Under the pieces are notes generated by a model. That model saw only the letters and a list, made by a program, of their open reading frames with translations, ran no database searches and was not told the DNA's origin. Below, in pieces: positions 1 through 8,451 of a DNA stretch of 21,498 nucleotides. The position numbers were made by a program, and so were the translations under genes. Origin of the DNA: JARRQB01 sp965368585 (lineage in GTDB: Bacteria; Pseudomonadota; Gammaproteobacteria; Chromatiales; Chromatiaceae); contig CBDUNM010000084.1 of NCBI GenBank assembly GCA_965368585.1, positions 1 through 21,498 of the forward strand. The letters run 5' to 3'. The stretch's first letter is position 1; the number at the start of each line of letters is the position of its first letter.

Positions 1-1459
1 CGGGCGGCAATTCCGGAATCGCGACCTGTGGGTCGGGGTCCGCGGACCCCGCCGAGTTGCGAGAGACCTCGGGACGCGGGTCCGGTTCAGGCATCGGTTT
101 GGTCGCTATTGCGGGTGCCTGAGCCGGGTGCATTTGCATGTCGGGCGTGGTCGGCGGTGTAAGATTCCCTTCCGCAGGCGAGTGTGGCAGAGGTGCTTCT
201 TGAGCACGCGCGGCGATTCGGACCGGATGGGTTGCCCGTGTCCCGGTATTTATCTCCGGGGCCTGGTTTTCTGCCGAACCAAAGCTGACAGCGTCAATTC
301 CAAGACGGATTAGGACATCGACCGCGTTCCGCGCTTTGGTCACCGGTTCGTACGGTGGGTTTATCACGTAAAGCGCTGCGCTTCCGGCCACTAACAATCC
401 CAACCCGATCCCGAATCCTAAACGGTCGCGTCGTCGCCTGATCGAACTGCCAGCAGCAGGTCCTGCCACGGCGATCGGGTCTTCCATCACCTCAGCGGAG
501 CTTGTCGTACTTGCCGGTGACGGCGTGGTCGCGAGCGCTTTGGGACTGACTTCGTCGAACTCGCGATTGTCTTTCAATGGTGCTTGAACCCGCTCGGGTA
601 GTTCCAGCCCCTCGCTGTTCAATTCATCCTCGCCCGGGTCGAATGCGCCAGTCTGCTCGGTGGTCGACGGATCGATATCCCGGTCCTCCGCCGCCTGATC
701 GATCATTTCGGCGGACACGCACGACTGCGATTCTAGACTCGCGATGAGCAGCGCGTTGCTGCACAGTGCGTTGATGCGTCCCGGAAAACCTTTTGAGTAG
801 TGAGCAACGCGCACCACCGCCTCAGCTGAAAACAACTGACTGTCGTCACAACCGGCGGTGCGCAATTGATGATAGATGAAGGGGCCGACCTCGCGGTCGC
901 TCAATGGACGCAGCTCGGCGTGTTCCGCTGCTGCGGATTTGAGACCCAGCGATTTGAGTTTGGACATCAGCGACGGCTGACCCGACAGAAGTATCTGGAA
1001 CAGGCGAGTGCCGTGCTTCGCCACGCTCGAGAACTGGACCAGGTTCTCGATGGCCGTATCGGGTAGCGCATGCGCCTCATCCAGCAGGAGAACGGCAATT
1101 TCCTCCCTATTCGCAATGTATTCCGTGAAGGCCGGCCCGCGCTGCATGCTGCCCGGACTCCGGTCATTGAGCCCCACCTGCTCGCAGCAATCGTCGAGCA
1201 GCTCGTTGAAGGATGACACGGGATTGCAGAAGAAAAACACCCGGCAGCCGGAAGCCGTCAAATCGTCCACCATCCGGCGTAGAAGCAAGGTCTTGCCCGT
1301 ACCGGACTCCCCGGTGAGTAGAAACAGACCCTTGCGCGCATGGATACCGGAGAACAGCCGCGAGTAGTTCTCCAACTGATGCGGGCTGGTGTAGAGAAAT
1401 TTCTGATCAGGCGTTAGCTTGAACGGCTCATGAATGAAGCCGAATTCGGAGGCGAGCAT
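1..1459 (-). CDS. ExeA/GspA-like AAA+ ATPase with membrane anchor (3' end outside window)
   Basis: Partial gene, open from the ATG at 1457-1459 to the left edge (486 codons). The N-terminal ~260 residues are an ExeA/GspA-type AAA+ ATPase: the family opening FGFIHEPFKLTPD (residues 6-18), a Walker A GESGTGKT (50-57) and a Walker B LLLDEAH (124-130). An acidic, Ala/Pro/Thr-rich linker follows. After RRRR (341-344) comes a single hydrophobic segment (about 347-366), then a Pro-rich presumably periplasmic stretch that is still open at the edge. Family knowledge: such proteins couple ATP hydrolysis to assembly or insertion of secretion, pilus or exopolysaccharide machinery through the cell wall, often with a C-terminal peptidoglycan-binding domain, which would lie outside this window. 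The start has no strong ribosome binding site, but a stop lies 63 bases upstream in frame with no other ATG between. Which machinery it serves (type II secretion, MSHA-type pilus or PEP-CTERM export) cannot be told. Confidence 0.85.
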   Translation of the reverse strand, partial: MLASEFGFIHEPFKLTPDQKFLYTSPHQLENYSRLFSGIHARKGLFLLTGESGTGKTLLLRRMVDDLTASGCRVFFFCNPVSSFNELLDDCCEQVGLNDRSPGSMQRGPAFTEYIANREEIAVLLLDEAHALPDTAIENLVQFSSVAKHGTRLFQILLSGQPSLMSKLKSLGLKSAAAEHAELRPLSDREVGPFIYHQLRTAGCDDSQLFSAEAVVRVAHYSKGFPGRINALCSNALLIASLESQSCVSAEMIDQAAEDRDIDPSTTEQTGAFDPGEDELNSEGLELPERVQAPLKDNREFDEVSPKALATTPSPASTTSSAEVMEDPIAVAGPAAGSSIRRRRDRLGFGIGLGLLVAGSAALYVINPPYEPVTKARNAVDVLIRLGIDAVSFGSAENQAPEINTGTRATHPVRIAARAQEAPLPHSPAEGNLTPPTTPDMQMHPAQAPAIATKPMPEPDPRPEVSRNSAGSADPDPQVAIPELPP

Positions 1460-2236
1460 ACTCGTGACTGGACCTTGATTATTGCATTGGACGCCACCCG
1501 CGCCGCGATGGGCGCTCGACCGTCACTTACTTCGCCTGAGACTCCCTGGCCCTTGCGTCTGTCGGAGCGCGCCTGCATCGTGCTGTACGGCTGACGATGA
1601 CACCGCCATCCATGGAACCTAGAGGCATACTACAGGCCGGGCCTGCCAGCGTAAAGTACCTAAAATACCTCTCTAAAACAACGGTTTACAACTTTCGTAT
1701 GGTGAATTCCAGATCGCCGCGCGTATCGGAACGTGCATTCCTGTCGACACCTGCGCGAGTCTATCGACACAAGACGTGTTTGCTCCCGGACAGGATGTTT
1801 TGACCTGTCCTCCTCAATGTGGCTCTGTGATTGCTCAAACCTCAACAGCACCCACGCGCGTTGAGGTTGGACCGGTCAAAAATTCGTATCAGCCCGTATA
1901 GTGCACGAGGGCGGACGTACTGCTGAGGGTTTGGCACATGGCGCTCATGATTTTTCCATCACGACCAAGGTTGCAGCCTCGGATCGAGGCCTTCACGCCC
2001 AAGCTGAAGCGGATAAAGAAGCGCTCGAGTGGCAGCGCTCACGCGTCATGGCCAGCCTATTTGATTCGCCGACTTCGGGTTGCGGACAGACTGGTCGGCC
2101 GGGCGACCGGCCCCGACCAGTCCGCCGCTACGTCGTCAGCCACCCAATGCCGAATTGCCACCCGCCTGGTTGAACGAAAACCTCGAACCCGACGCCGCTC
2201 GGGACGCAAATACCCACGCATTGACCGTTCGGCCAT
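1460..2236. other. Intergenic stretch without a convincing gene
   Basis: About 780 bp between the ATPase start and the phosphoketolase remnant. It holds short overlapping open frames on both strands (for example 1901-2173 and 1938-2285, plus), none with a recognisable motif or a good ribosome binding site. The part just left of 2237 could be eroded downstream sequence of the phosphoketolase remnant, but I could not align it. A perfect inverted repeat sits at 1838-1868. Confidence 0.5.
1838..1868. repeat. Perfect 9-bp inverted repeat with 13-nt loop
   Basis: AACCTCAAC (1838-1846) is perfectly complementary to GTTGAGGTT (1860-1868), with a 13-base loop. No T-run follows on either strand, so it is not a standard Rho-independent terminator. 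It could be an operator or part of an eroded mobile-element end. Confidence 0.4.
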
Positions 2237-2855
2237 TCAGTACGGCCAAACCCAATCGCGCTCCTCGGGCACGTCGATGCCGTAACGGTGCGCATAGTTG
2301 CGACCCATGTTGCCCCGTGGGGAGATCTCTCTGAGTTCGGTCACCAGCCTGGCGGCGGCGTCGAACAAATCTTCGGGTCGGTAACTCTTCATCCGGTTTT
2401 CGAGCTGCTGTAGATGTGCCGAATTGACGTGAATCCCGGACAGCGGCACCTCATGCGAACGCCAGAAGCCCGCCCCCTTCTCGCCGTCAACGCTCTCGGG
2501 CCCCGTCCAACCCTCGGGCGTGCGCAACACGATCATCGGCCATGCGCCCGCGTTGCTTTACCCGTGGCACGTGCTTCGTCCTGTGTGGCGCGTATCCGCT
2601 GTACACACTGGTCGAGCGTGGCGGCCATTTGCTGACGCATGGCCGCAGGATCGTCGCCCTCCGCAATAAGCGGTACCCAGCCGTATCCCCGCAGCCGATG
2701 TGCGAGTTCCTCTTCGGGGATGCGTGACAACAGGGTCGGGTTGTTTATCTTGTAGCCGTTCAAATGCGGTATCGGCTTGAGAAACTTGTTCTAGTGCCAG
2801 GAGGTCGCCAGCGGACCGGTTTCGGCCTCGCCGTCACCGCACTCTACTGCCTGGA
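2237..2855 (-). pseudogene. xfp: Phosphoketolase (Xfp) remnant, multiply disrupted
   Basis: Reading the minus strand from about 2850 to 2237 gives a clear phosphoketolase sequence broken into frames. First comes GDGEAETGPLATSWH (15 residues), then an in-frame TAG at 2791-2793 where the family has Ser (SWHSNK), then NKFLKPIPHLNGYKINNPT. Here about ten family residues between NKFL and HLNGYKI are missing. The frame runs to 2533, where a one-base deletion shifts it. The match resumes with MIVLRTPEGWTGP and FWRSHEVPLSG and fades near 2237. The N-terminal part (roughly 150 residues) and the C-terminal half of this ~800-residue enzyme are absent. Intact Xfp splits xylulose-5-P or fructose-6-P into acetyl-phosphate and an aldose phosphate. 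This copy cannot make active enzyme. Its 5' edge overlaps the 3' end of the neighbouring sensor gene. Confidence 0.88.
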
Positions 2856-4370
2856 CAAGTCAACAATACTTGCCAGTACGACTTGTTTACCGTGGTCCAT
2901 GAATGGATTTAATCCTACCTCTACCGGTATTCTGCGGCCGTCAGCGGTCAATGCCTCGAGTTTCAATCCTTGCCCCATCCTGCGTACCTCCGGATTCTTC
3001 AAGAATTCGGCCCGCATACGCGCATGCTGCTCGCGTTGGTCGAGCGGCAACAGGCTATCCACGGATAGACCCTCGAGGCGCCCATTTTCGTATCCGAGCA
3101 TGGATGCCGCTCCAGGATTGGCCATGATGATGACGCCTTCTGCATCAACTACCACCAAACCGAAGCTACTTGCTTCCACTAACAGTCGAAAACGTTCCTC
3201 CAGTTCCTTGAGGCGCTCCATATGGCTTGCTCGCGCCAAGGCCTGGGCGACATTGATCGCCGCCCGCTTTTCTGTCACCAGCCCCCGCAAGAACAACAGA
3301 ATCCCCCAAGTGTAACCAACCAACCCAAGAATCGCACCGAGCACGACGGGCATGCGAGTATCCTTTCGCAACTGCATCACCGTTTGGATCGATTTATGCG
3401 CGACCAGCTTGAGCGACAGCTCGCCCGAGTCAATAGGCGCCGTTCCGATGGCTTTGTTTGATCCCGAGAGGGCCTGGCGGCGTATCTCGGCATTCAGCGC
3501 AAGCTTCTCCCAGACCCAAAATCCATTGATCAATTCAACAGCGCCGGCGTCGGTCGCTGAGATCTGTTTCCAGGCGTCCGGATATCGCCCGGAGAATTCT
3601 ACGTTCGCCGCCGCTTGGAACTCGATTTGTCCCTGTTGCTTCGGTGCGGTTAGCCAATAGCCATCCTTGTTCACCAGAAAATAGTCGGTGTCCGCGCTCT
3701 CGCCCCGCGCTACTTGGATGGCATCAAGCATGTAATTCATGGCTATGTTAATGACTAGGATGCCGCGCTTTTGTCCTGTGCTGTCAATGATCGGGGTGGC
3801 GACACGCAACGTGGGCCTAATCGGGGTCTCGATCTGGCCGTTTTCCATATTTAAGTCGAGACGAGAAATATAGACTTCACCGGGCCCGAGTGCGTCGGCA
3901 GCCTTGAAGTAGTACCGTTCGCTCTTGTCCTGTAGTTCCTCAGCATCCACCATGAAAAGACGATTCTGATCACGCGTGACGCGGACCCGCTCGAACCCAG
4001 TTTCGTCAAGCCAGCGAATCTGTTGATAATTGGGATTGCGTTTGGCCATCGTCATGAAGAGCGATTGCAAGGATTGCAGACCATGACTAGTCGGCGATTC
4101 CATGACCTGCTTGAACGCCTCTTCCTGTGCGAGGCTGAGTAGGTGGTTCAGCGAAATGGACACCTCGGCCGTCATAAAACCTGCCACGTGGCGCAGGCTG
4201 GCACGCTCAGTGGTGGTAATCTGCTCGAGTTGCGCATTTATGCGACTGTTGGTGAGCGCGAGCGTGATCGCAACAACGACGACTGCTACCGGTACGCTCA
4301 GGATGAGAAACTGACGAACTGGGAAGCGCACCCCGCGTGCGCTGATGGCGGGTTCGTGTTCGACGTTCAT
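2844..4370 (-). CDS. Membrane sensor with dCACHE and PAS domains, no output domain
   Basis: 508 residues from the ATG at 4368-4370, chosen because AGG lies six bases upstream and a short cytoplasmic tail then precedes the first membrane helix. An in-frame TTG at 4442 would add 24 residues without a ribosome binding site. Layout: TM1 (~20-40), an extracytoplasmic double-CACHE domain (~45-320, with the typical sequence YISRLDLNMENGQIETP), TM2 (~342-364), a helical linker, then a PAS domain (~392-506). The protein ends immediately after the PAS strand VVLASIVDLS. Relatives continue into a histidine kinase, GGDEF or methyl-accepting domain; none is present here. The TAG stop lies inside phosphoketolase-derived sequence, so the gene was probably truncated by a rearrangement. 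It may be a non-functional sensor or a regulator acting by dimerising with a partner. The ligand is unknown; dCACHE domains usually bind small metabolites. Confidence 0.8.
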   Translation of the reverse strand: MNVEHEPAISARGVRFPVRQFLILSVPVAVVVVAITLALTNSRINAQLEQITTTERASLRHVAGFMTAEVSISLNHLLSLAQEEAFKQVMESPTSHGLQSLQSLFMTMAKRNPNYQQIRWLDETGFERVRVTRDQNRLFMVDAEELQDKSERYYFKAADALGPGEVYISRLDLNMENGQIETPIRPTLRVATPIIDSTGQKRGILVINIAMNYMLDAIQVARGESADTDYFLVNKDGYWLTAPKQQGQIEFQAAANVEFSGRYPDAWKQISATDAGAVELINGFWVWEKLALNAEIRRQALSGSNKAIGTAPIDSGELSLKLVAHKSIQTVMQLRKDTRMPVVLGAILGLVGYTWGILLFLRGLVTEKRAAINVAQALARASHMERLKELEERFRLLVEASSFGLVVVDAEGVIIMANPGAASMLGYENGRLEGLSVDSLLPLDQREQHARMRAEFLKNPEVRRMGQGLKLEALTADGRRIPVEVGLNPFMDHGKQVVLASIVDLSRQ

Positions 4371-4862
4371 GAGCAACCTATCGACGATGAGCGAAACAAG
4401 CGTTTTCGCGGCTGCCTTGCGCGCTTGATCGGCAGGTATCAAGCAAAGTAACGCAGTTTTGAGAATGGGACTGTCGTGTCAAGACCGGTATAAACCTCAT
4501 AGCTAAAGTGGATAAACGAACAGGCAACGTTGTTGCTCGAATTCCTTGTGATCTTACACTGTGGGGCGAAGTACGCCACCAAATCCGGCGACGCGGCGAG
4601 AAACGCGATCCGGTCGAAAACCAGCTGGATACCGAATCGTACGGCCGTCGGCCTGGCTGCCAATCTGCGCCGCTGCCGCGACAAGCTGCGCAGGGTGGAG
4701 GGGAGATTGGACCTTTTACCCGGGCGGACCCAGATCCGGTCAAATGCCTTGGGTGGCCCGAGCGGCTGTAGGGTCGTGAGGTTGCCGTTGCCCAACTGGC
4801 GGCAGCATTCGAACAAGGTTCGCGCGGGCGGGCGCGCTCGCACCGCTCTCAAGGGTCCTGAA
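4371..4862. other. Intergenic region between glgC and the sensor gene
   Basis: About 490 bp with no recognisable gene. A minus-strand open frame (4439-4852, 137 codons, TTG start) fills most of it but is arginine-rich and low in family-like features, and overlapping frames on both strands are equally open. GC-rich inverted repeats occur just after the glgC stop (around 4820-4845) without a T-tract. Confidence 0.5.
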
Positions 4863-6107
4863 TTACGGAGCGATGACCGTACCTTCAGAAATCACCGTAT
4901 GATGCGGGATCACTACGATGCCATCCCTCACGACCCAGTCTTCTTCGTCGATCCACGTGTCGGGCGGAAAGGGATCGATTCTGACCCGAGGACCGATACG
5001 CACGTTTCGGTCAATAATGGCGCCTTCGATGGAGCTTCCTTGGCCGACGCCGATAGCTGGCAATTCAGAAGTCTGTGGTTCGCTCTCGTTTTCATAATAA
5101 CTGGATCCGAGCATCACCGTATTGCGGATAGCCGTATCTCTCCCGATGACACTTCGGTTCCCGATCAGAGAGTCGTAGAGTTCGGCCTTGTCGATGAGAC
5201 AACCGTCTGCCATTAAGACATGGCTAAACTTCACTTCGTTTAGACGGCATCCAGGAAGAAAGCGCGGGCGGGTATAGATGGGCCAAACAGTGTTATTGAA
5301 TACAAAAGGAGGCTTGGGTTGTACCAGCGCTAGATTGGCGTCATAAAACGAGCGAATGGTCCCAATGTCCTCCCAGTAGCCGTCAAACAGGTAGCCCGAC
5401 ACCGTACGCGCATCGATCGCGGCCGGAATGACGTCGTGACCGAAATCTACGAAATCCGAATCCAATAGCTCTGCCAATACCTGTTTTTTAAACACATAGA
5501 TCCCCATGGACGCGAGATAGGGCCGGTCCGGAAAGCCGGAATTCGCCAAACTCGCGAGTTGACCCGTTTCGCGGGGTTTCTCGACGAACGCGTCTATTCT
5601 TCCTTTCGATGTCATATTGAGTATACCGAACCGGGAAGTATCGCTCTGGGATACGGGTTTGACCGCCACCGTTATGTCCGCCCGTTCAGCTCTGTGTTGT
5701 CGGATCATTTCGGAGTAATCCATGCGATAGAGATGATCGCCAGCCAAAATGAGTATATCTTTGGCGTCAATGGAGCTGATGTCGCCCAGGTGTTTTCGTA
5801 CCGCGTCCGCTGTGCCCTGATACCAGTCGGTAATCGTGGCGGTCTGTTCTGCTGCCAGGATATGAACCCAACCAGTGTGAAAGAAATCAAAGTGGTAGGT
5901 TTGGGCAATATGACGATTCAATGACACCGAATTGAACTGCGTCAAGACGGCGATATGGTGTATGCCCGAGTTCAGACAGTTGCTCACGCAAATATCGACC
6001 AGCCGATACTTGCCACCGATGGGCACTGCTGGTTTGGCACGGTCTTTGGTCAAGGGCCAGAGCCGGGTGCCTCGGCCGCCGCCCAGAATCAAGCAGAGTG
6101 TGTCCAT
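4863..6107 (-). CDS. glgC: Glucose-1-phosphate adenylyltransferase (ADP-glucose pyrophosphorylase)
   Basis: 414 residues, full length for the family. The enzyme makes ADP-glucose from glucose-1-phosphate and ATP, the committed step of glycogen synthesis in the cytoplasm. The nucleotidyltransferase signature GGGRGTRLWPLT (9-20) is followed by KDRAKPAVP, the substrate-contacting WYQGTADAVR (95-104), GDHLYRMDY (123-131), FVEKP (174-178), SMGIYVF (200-206) and YWEDIGTI. The C-terminal third has the left-handed beta-helix pattern of the allosteric domain. The N-terminal RAKPAVPIGGKYRLVDICVS resembles the cyanobacterial/plant-like branch more than the enterobacterial one; this is a judgement by eye. 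The ATG at 6105-6107 has only a weak ribosome binding site. No glgA or glgB lies nearby, although the phosphoketolase remnant and citrate synthase make this a carbon-metabolism neighbourhood. Confidence 0.95.
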   Translation of the reverse strand: MDTLCLILGGGRGTRLWPLTKDRAKPAVPIGGKYRLVDICVSNCLNSGIHHIAVLTQFNSVSLNRHIAQTYHFDFFHTGWVHILAAEQTATITDWYQGTADAVRKHLGDISSIDAKDILILAGDHLYRMDYSEMIRQHRAERADITVAVKPVSQSDTSRFGILNMTSKGRIDAFVEKPRETGQLASLANSGFPDRPYLASMGIYVFKKQVLAELLDSDFVDFGHDVIPAAIDARTVSGYLFDGYWEDIGTIRSFYDANLALVQPKPPFVFNNTVWPIYTRPRFLPGCRLNEVKFSHVLMADGCLIDKAELYDSLIGNRSVIGRDTAIRNTVMLGSSYYENESEPQTSELPAIGVGQGSSIEGAIIDRNVRIGPRVRIDPFPPDTWIDEEDWVVRDGIVVIPHHTVISEGTVIAP

Positions 6108-6610
6108 CGGCAGGTGGCAAGACCCCTCATGGGTTGGTTTAACGGTCCACCGAACTCAATTCAACGGGCTTAGACACCTTCAAACTCGGCAACTTCCGCA
6201 GGCTATCCCTATGCTTGAGGTTCTCTGAAGGATTTTAGTCAAAAAGGTAAGCGGCACACAGGGTATTTTAGTTGCTGGCGGTCTCCCGGGCCGAAAAGGC
6301 CCCGCGCGAAAAAGAAAATTACCTTGACCTTCAGTGGAAGCCATTCGGGGAAATGTATCGCACACGCGACACGAGTCCGAATACGCTGTCTTTCGCTCAC
6401 GTGGGCTACTCAGCCAACGGGCAAAACTACACGTCAGTAAACCCGGCGTCGCAGTTCTTGTTTGCCGACAGCGGGAGTTCGTCGCCGATAATCAGATTTT
6501 TCGACCCTAGGAGAACACCTGGCAATTGGAAAACGGCGTTGCGGCTGAGCATTGAGGCGCATCCCATAGACCTGCCCGCCGTCTTTCCAAAGGGTATCGC
6601 GGCGCGGTCG
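6108..6610. other. Intergenic region between gltA and glgC
   Basis: About 500 bp downstream of gltA and upstream of glgC. A plus-strand frame (6272-6802) crosses it and runs antisense into the end of gltA; it shows no known domain. A small hairpin, GGGCC-GAAAA-GGCCC at 6288-6302, lies about 180 bases upstream of glgC. It could be a transcript element, but lacks a T-run on either strand. Confidence 0.45.
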
Positions 6611-7906
6611 TCAGCGTTGTTCGATAGGTATGAACTGCCGGCGTGGCCGACCTTTGTAAATCTGCCTCGGACGACCGATCTTCTGCTCAGGGTCGTTCAT
6701 CATTTCCATCCAGTGCGCCACCCATCCCACCGTACGACCGATGGCAAACATAACGGTGAACATCTTATTCGGTATCCCGAGGGCGCGGTAGATAATACCT
6801 GAATAGAAATCGACATTGGGGTAGAGCTTCCTTTCGATGAAATATTCATCGTTCAACGCGATCTCTTCCAACTTCAGCGCCAACTCGAAAAGAGGACTAT
6901 TGTTGTCCGCGACTTTCTCCAGGATTTCCTTGCATACTTCACGCAGGATATCCGCTCTCGGGTCGAAGTTCTTGTAGACGCGATGACCGAATCCCATCAG
7001 GCGAAATCGATCGTCCTTATCCTTAGCCCTGGCGATGTACTTGCCGATTCTTGATACATCTCCGATTTCCGTCAGCATATTGATTACGGCCTCGTTGGCG
7101 CCGCCGTGCGCCGGTCCCCAGAGCGAGGCTATTCCGGCCGCGATACAAGCAAAAGGGTTGGCCCGTGAACTGCCCGCGAGCCTGACGGTGGAGGTACTTG
7201 CATTTTGTTCGTGATCGGCATGAAGTATAAACAGCAGATTGACCGCTTTCTCCGCGATCGCGTCGACTTCATAGGTTTCACACGGGGTGGAGAACATCAT
7301 GTGTAGAAAGTTTGCGCAGTAGGAGAGATCGTTTCTGGGATAGATGATCGGTTCTCCCACGTTGTGCTTATAGCTTGCCGCGGCAATCGTAGGCATCTTG
7401 GCCAACAGTCGATGCGCCGAAATTTCTCTATGCCTTGGATCGCTTATATCGAGCGAGTCGTGGTAGAAAGCGGAGAGGGAACCGACCACGCCAACCATGA
7501 TCGCCATGGGGTGTGCGTCGTGATGAAAGCCGCTGTAAAAGTTCTTTAACGACTCATTGAGCATGGTGTGATTGGTAATGATCTGCTCAAACTCCTGCAG
7601 TTGCGTACTGTTCGGCAGTTCGCCGTAGAGGAGTAAATAGGCGACTTCGAAGTAGCTCGAATGCTTCGCGAGCTGCTCGATGGGGTAGCCTCTGTATTCG
7701 AGGATACCCGCCTCGCCATCGATATAGGTGATACTGCTTTCGCAACTGGCAGTGGACATAAAGCCGGGGTCGTAGGTAAAGATTCCCGTATCGTGGTAGA
7801 GCCTGCTTATATCGATCGCGTGCGGGCCCTGCGTGCCGAATACCACGGGCAGATTTTGTGACAACCCAGTCGACACATTCTTCAATTCATAGGATTTTTC
7901 AGCCAT
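6611..7906 (-). CDS. gltA: Citrate synthase, type I hexameric form
   Basis: 431 residues, full length. It condenses oxaloacetate and acetyl-CoA to citrate at the entry to the TCA cycle. The catalytic residues are visible: His267 in WGPAHGGANEA, His308 in GFGHRVYKNFDPR and Asp366 in NVDFYSG. The HADHEQNASTSTVR block (229-242) is intact. The N-terminal extension with SCESSITYIDGEAGILEYRGYPIEQLA is typical of the NADH-regulated hexameric enzymes of Gram-negative bacteria. The start is supported by GGAG seven bases upstream of the ATG. The gene stands alone, with an AT-rich leader upstream (about 7915-7980) in which an AGTATA (minus-strand TATACT) at 7971-7976 is a possible -10 element. Confidence 0.97.
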   Translation of the reverse strand: MAEKSYELKNVSTGLSQNLPVVFGTQGPHAIDISRLYHDTGIFTYDPGFMSTASCESSITYIDGEAGILEYRGYPIEQLAKHSSYFEVAYLLLYGELPNSTQLQEFEQIITNHTMLNESLKNFYSGFHHDAHPMAIMVGVVGSLSAFYHDSLDISDPRHREISAHRLLAKMPTIAAASYKHNVGEPIIYPRNDLSYCANFLHMMFSTPCETYEVDAIAEKAVNLLFILHADHEQNASTSTVRLAGSSRANPFACIAAGIASLWGPAHGGANEAVINMLTEIGDVSRIGKYIARAKDKDDRFRLMGFGHRVYKNFDPRADILREVCKEILEKVADNNSPLFELALKLEEIALNDEYFIERKLYPNVDFYSGIIYRALGIPNKMFTVMFAIGRTVGWVAHWMEMMNDPEQKIGRPRQIYKGRPRRQFIPIEQR

Positions 7907-8451
7907 TGATCTGCTCCAACTATTTCATTTTTAAATATTTTTCACCCGAGGGCGGTCTGGGATCATGAAAAGTATAGATCTTGCCGGACCGTACGGAAGC
8001 GGGTTTCATGCTGCCGTATCTTCGCTGCAAACAGACCTTTGAGATCGTTAAGTTCATGCATGCTTGCCGGCGGTTCCCGCCGCACGCGGGCCCCACTGGG
8101 CTTCGCGGCCGGGGTGATCACCCTCAAACCATCGCGACGGCTCCGTTATTCGGCCGATCATGCCGCCCGCTTTGTCCAATAAGCCCGCATTGCCTAACCC
8201 TCCACGCGCAGCGGCCATCGTAAACCGCTGCGCACGGCCGGTGTTGAGGCCCTTGTAAAGAGCAGGGCTATGCCGGCAGGACCGCGCCTTGCTGATATGC
8301 GACTTGCTTACGGGACACCACACGAGGTTTATTACCTCACGGTGAAGGCTTATGATTGGATGGCGGTACGGCACCAGCGGCAGCTGTTCCCCTGATTTCC
8401 TTTTCGTCTGTTACCACAAGCCCGACCGAGCGACACATGCAAGAGAGCGCA
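7907..8451. other. Divergent intergenic region between gltA and selO
   Basis: About 545 bp separating two outward-pointing genes, so both promoters should lie here. The gltA-proximal 70 bases are AT-rich. Further right is a small perfect hairpin, GAGGT-TTATT-ACCTC, at 8324-8338. A 32-codon plus frame (8297-8395) lies just before selO and has no recognisable identity. I see no RNA gene. Confidence 0.45.

Noticed and set aside
1901..2285. Overlapping plus-strand frames 1901-2173 and 1938-2285
   Set aside because: No ribosome binding site, no recognisable motif, Arg/Pro-rich ends, and overlap with the antisense xfp remnant. I could not assign either one.
2764..3315. 183-codon plus-strand frame
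   Set aside because: It lies antisense to the end of the dCACHE-PAS gene and shows no domain; a shadow frame.
4439..4852. 137-codon minus-strand frame between glgC and the sensor
   Set aside because: TTG start without a ribosome binding site, Arg-rich low-information sequence, and other frames equally open. Could be a lineage-specific gene but nothing supports it.
6272..6802. 176-codon plus-strand frame crossing into gltA
   Set aside because: Its last ~190 bases are antisense to conserved gltA sequence, and no motif is seen in the unique part.
8297..8395. 32-codon frame upstream of selO
   Set aside because: Briefly suggested a transposase N-terminus because of EVYYLTVKAYDW, but it is too short and does not match a family motif.
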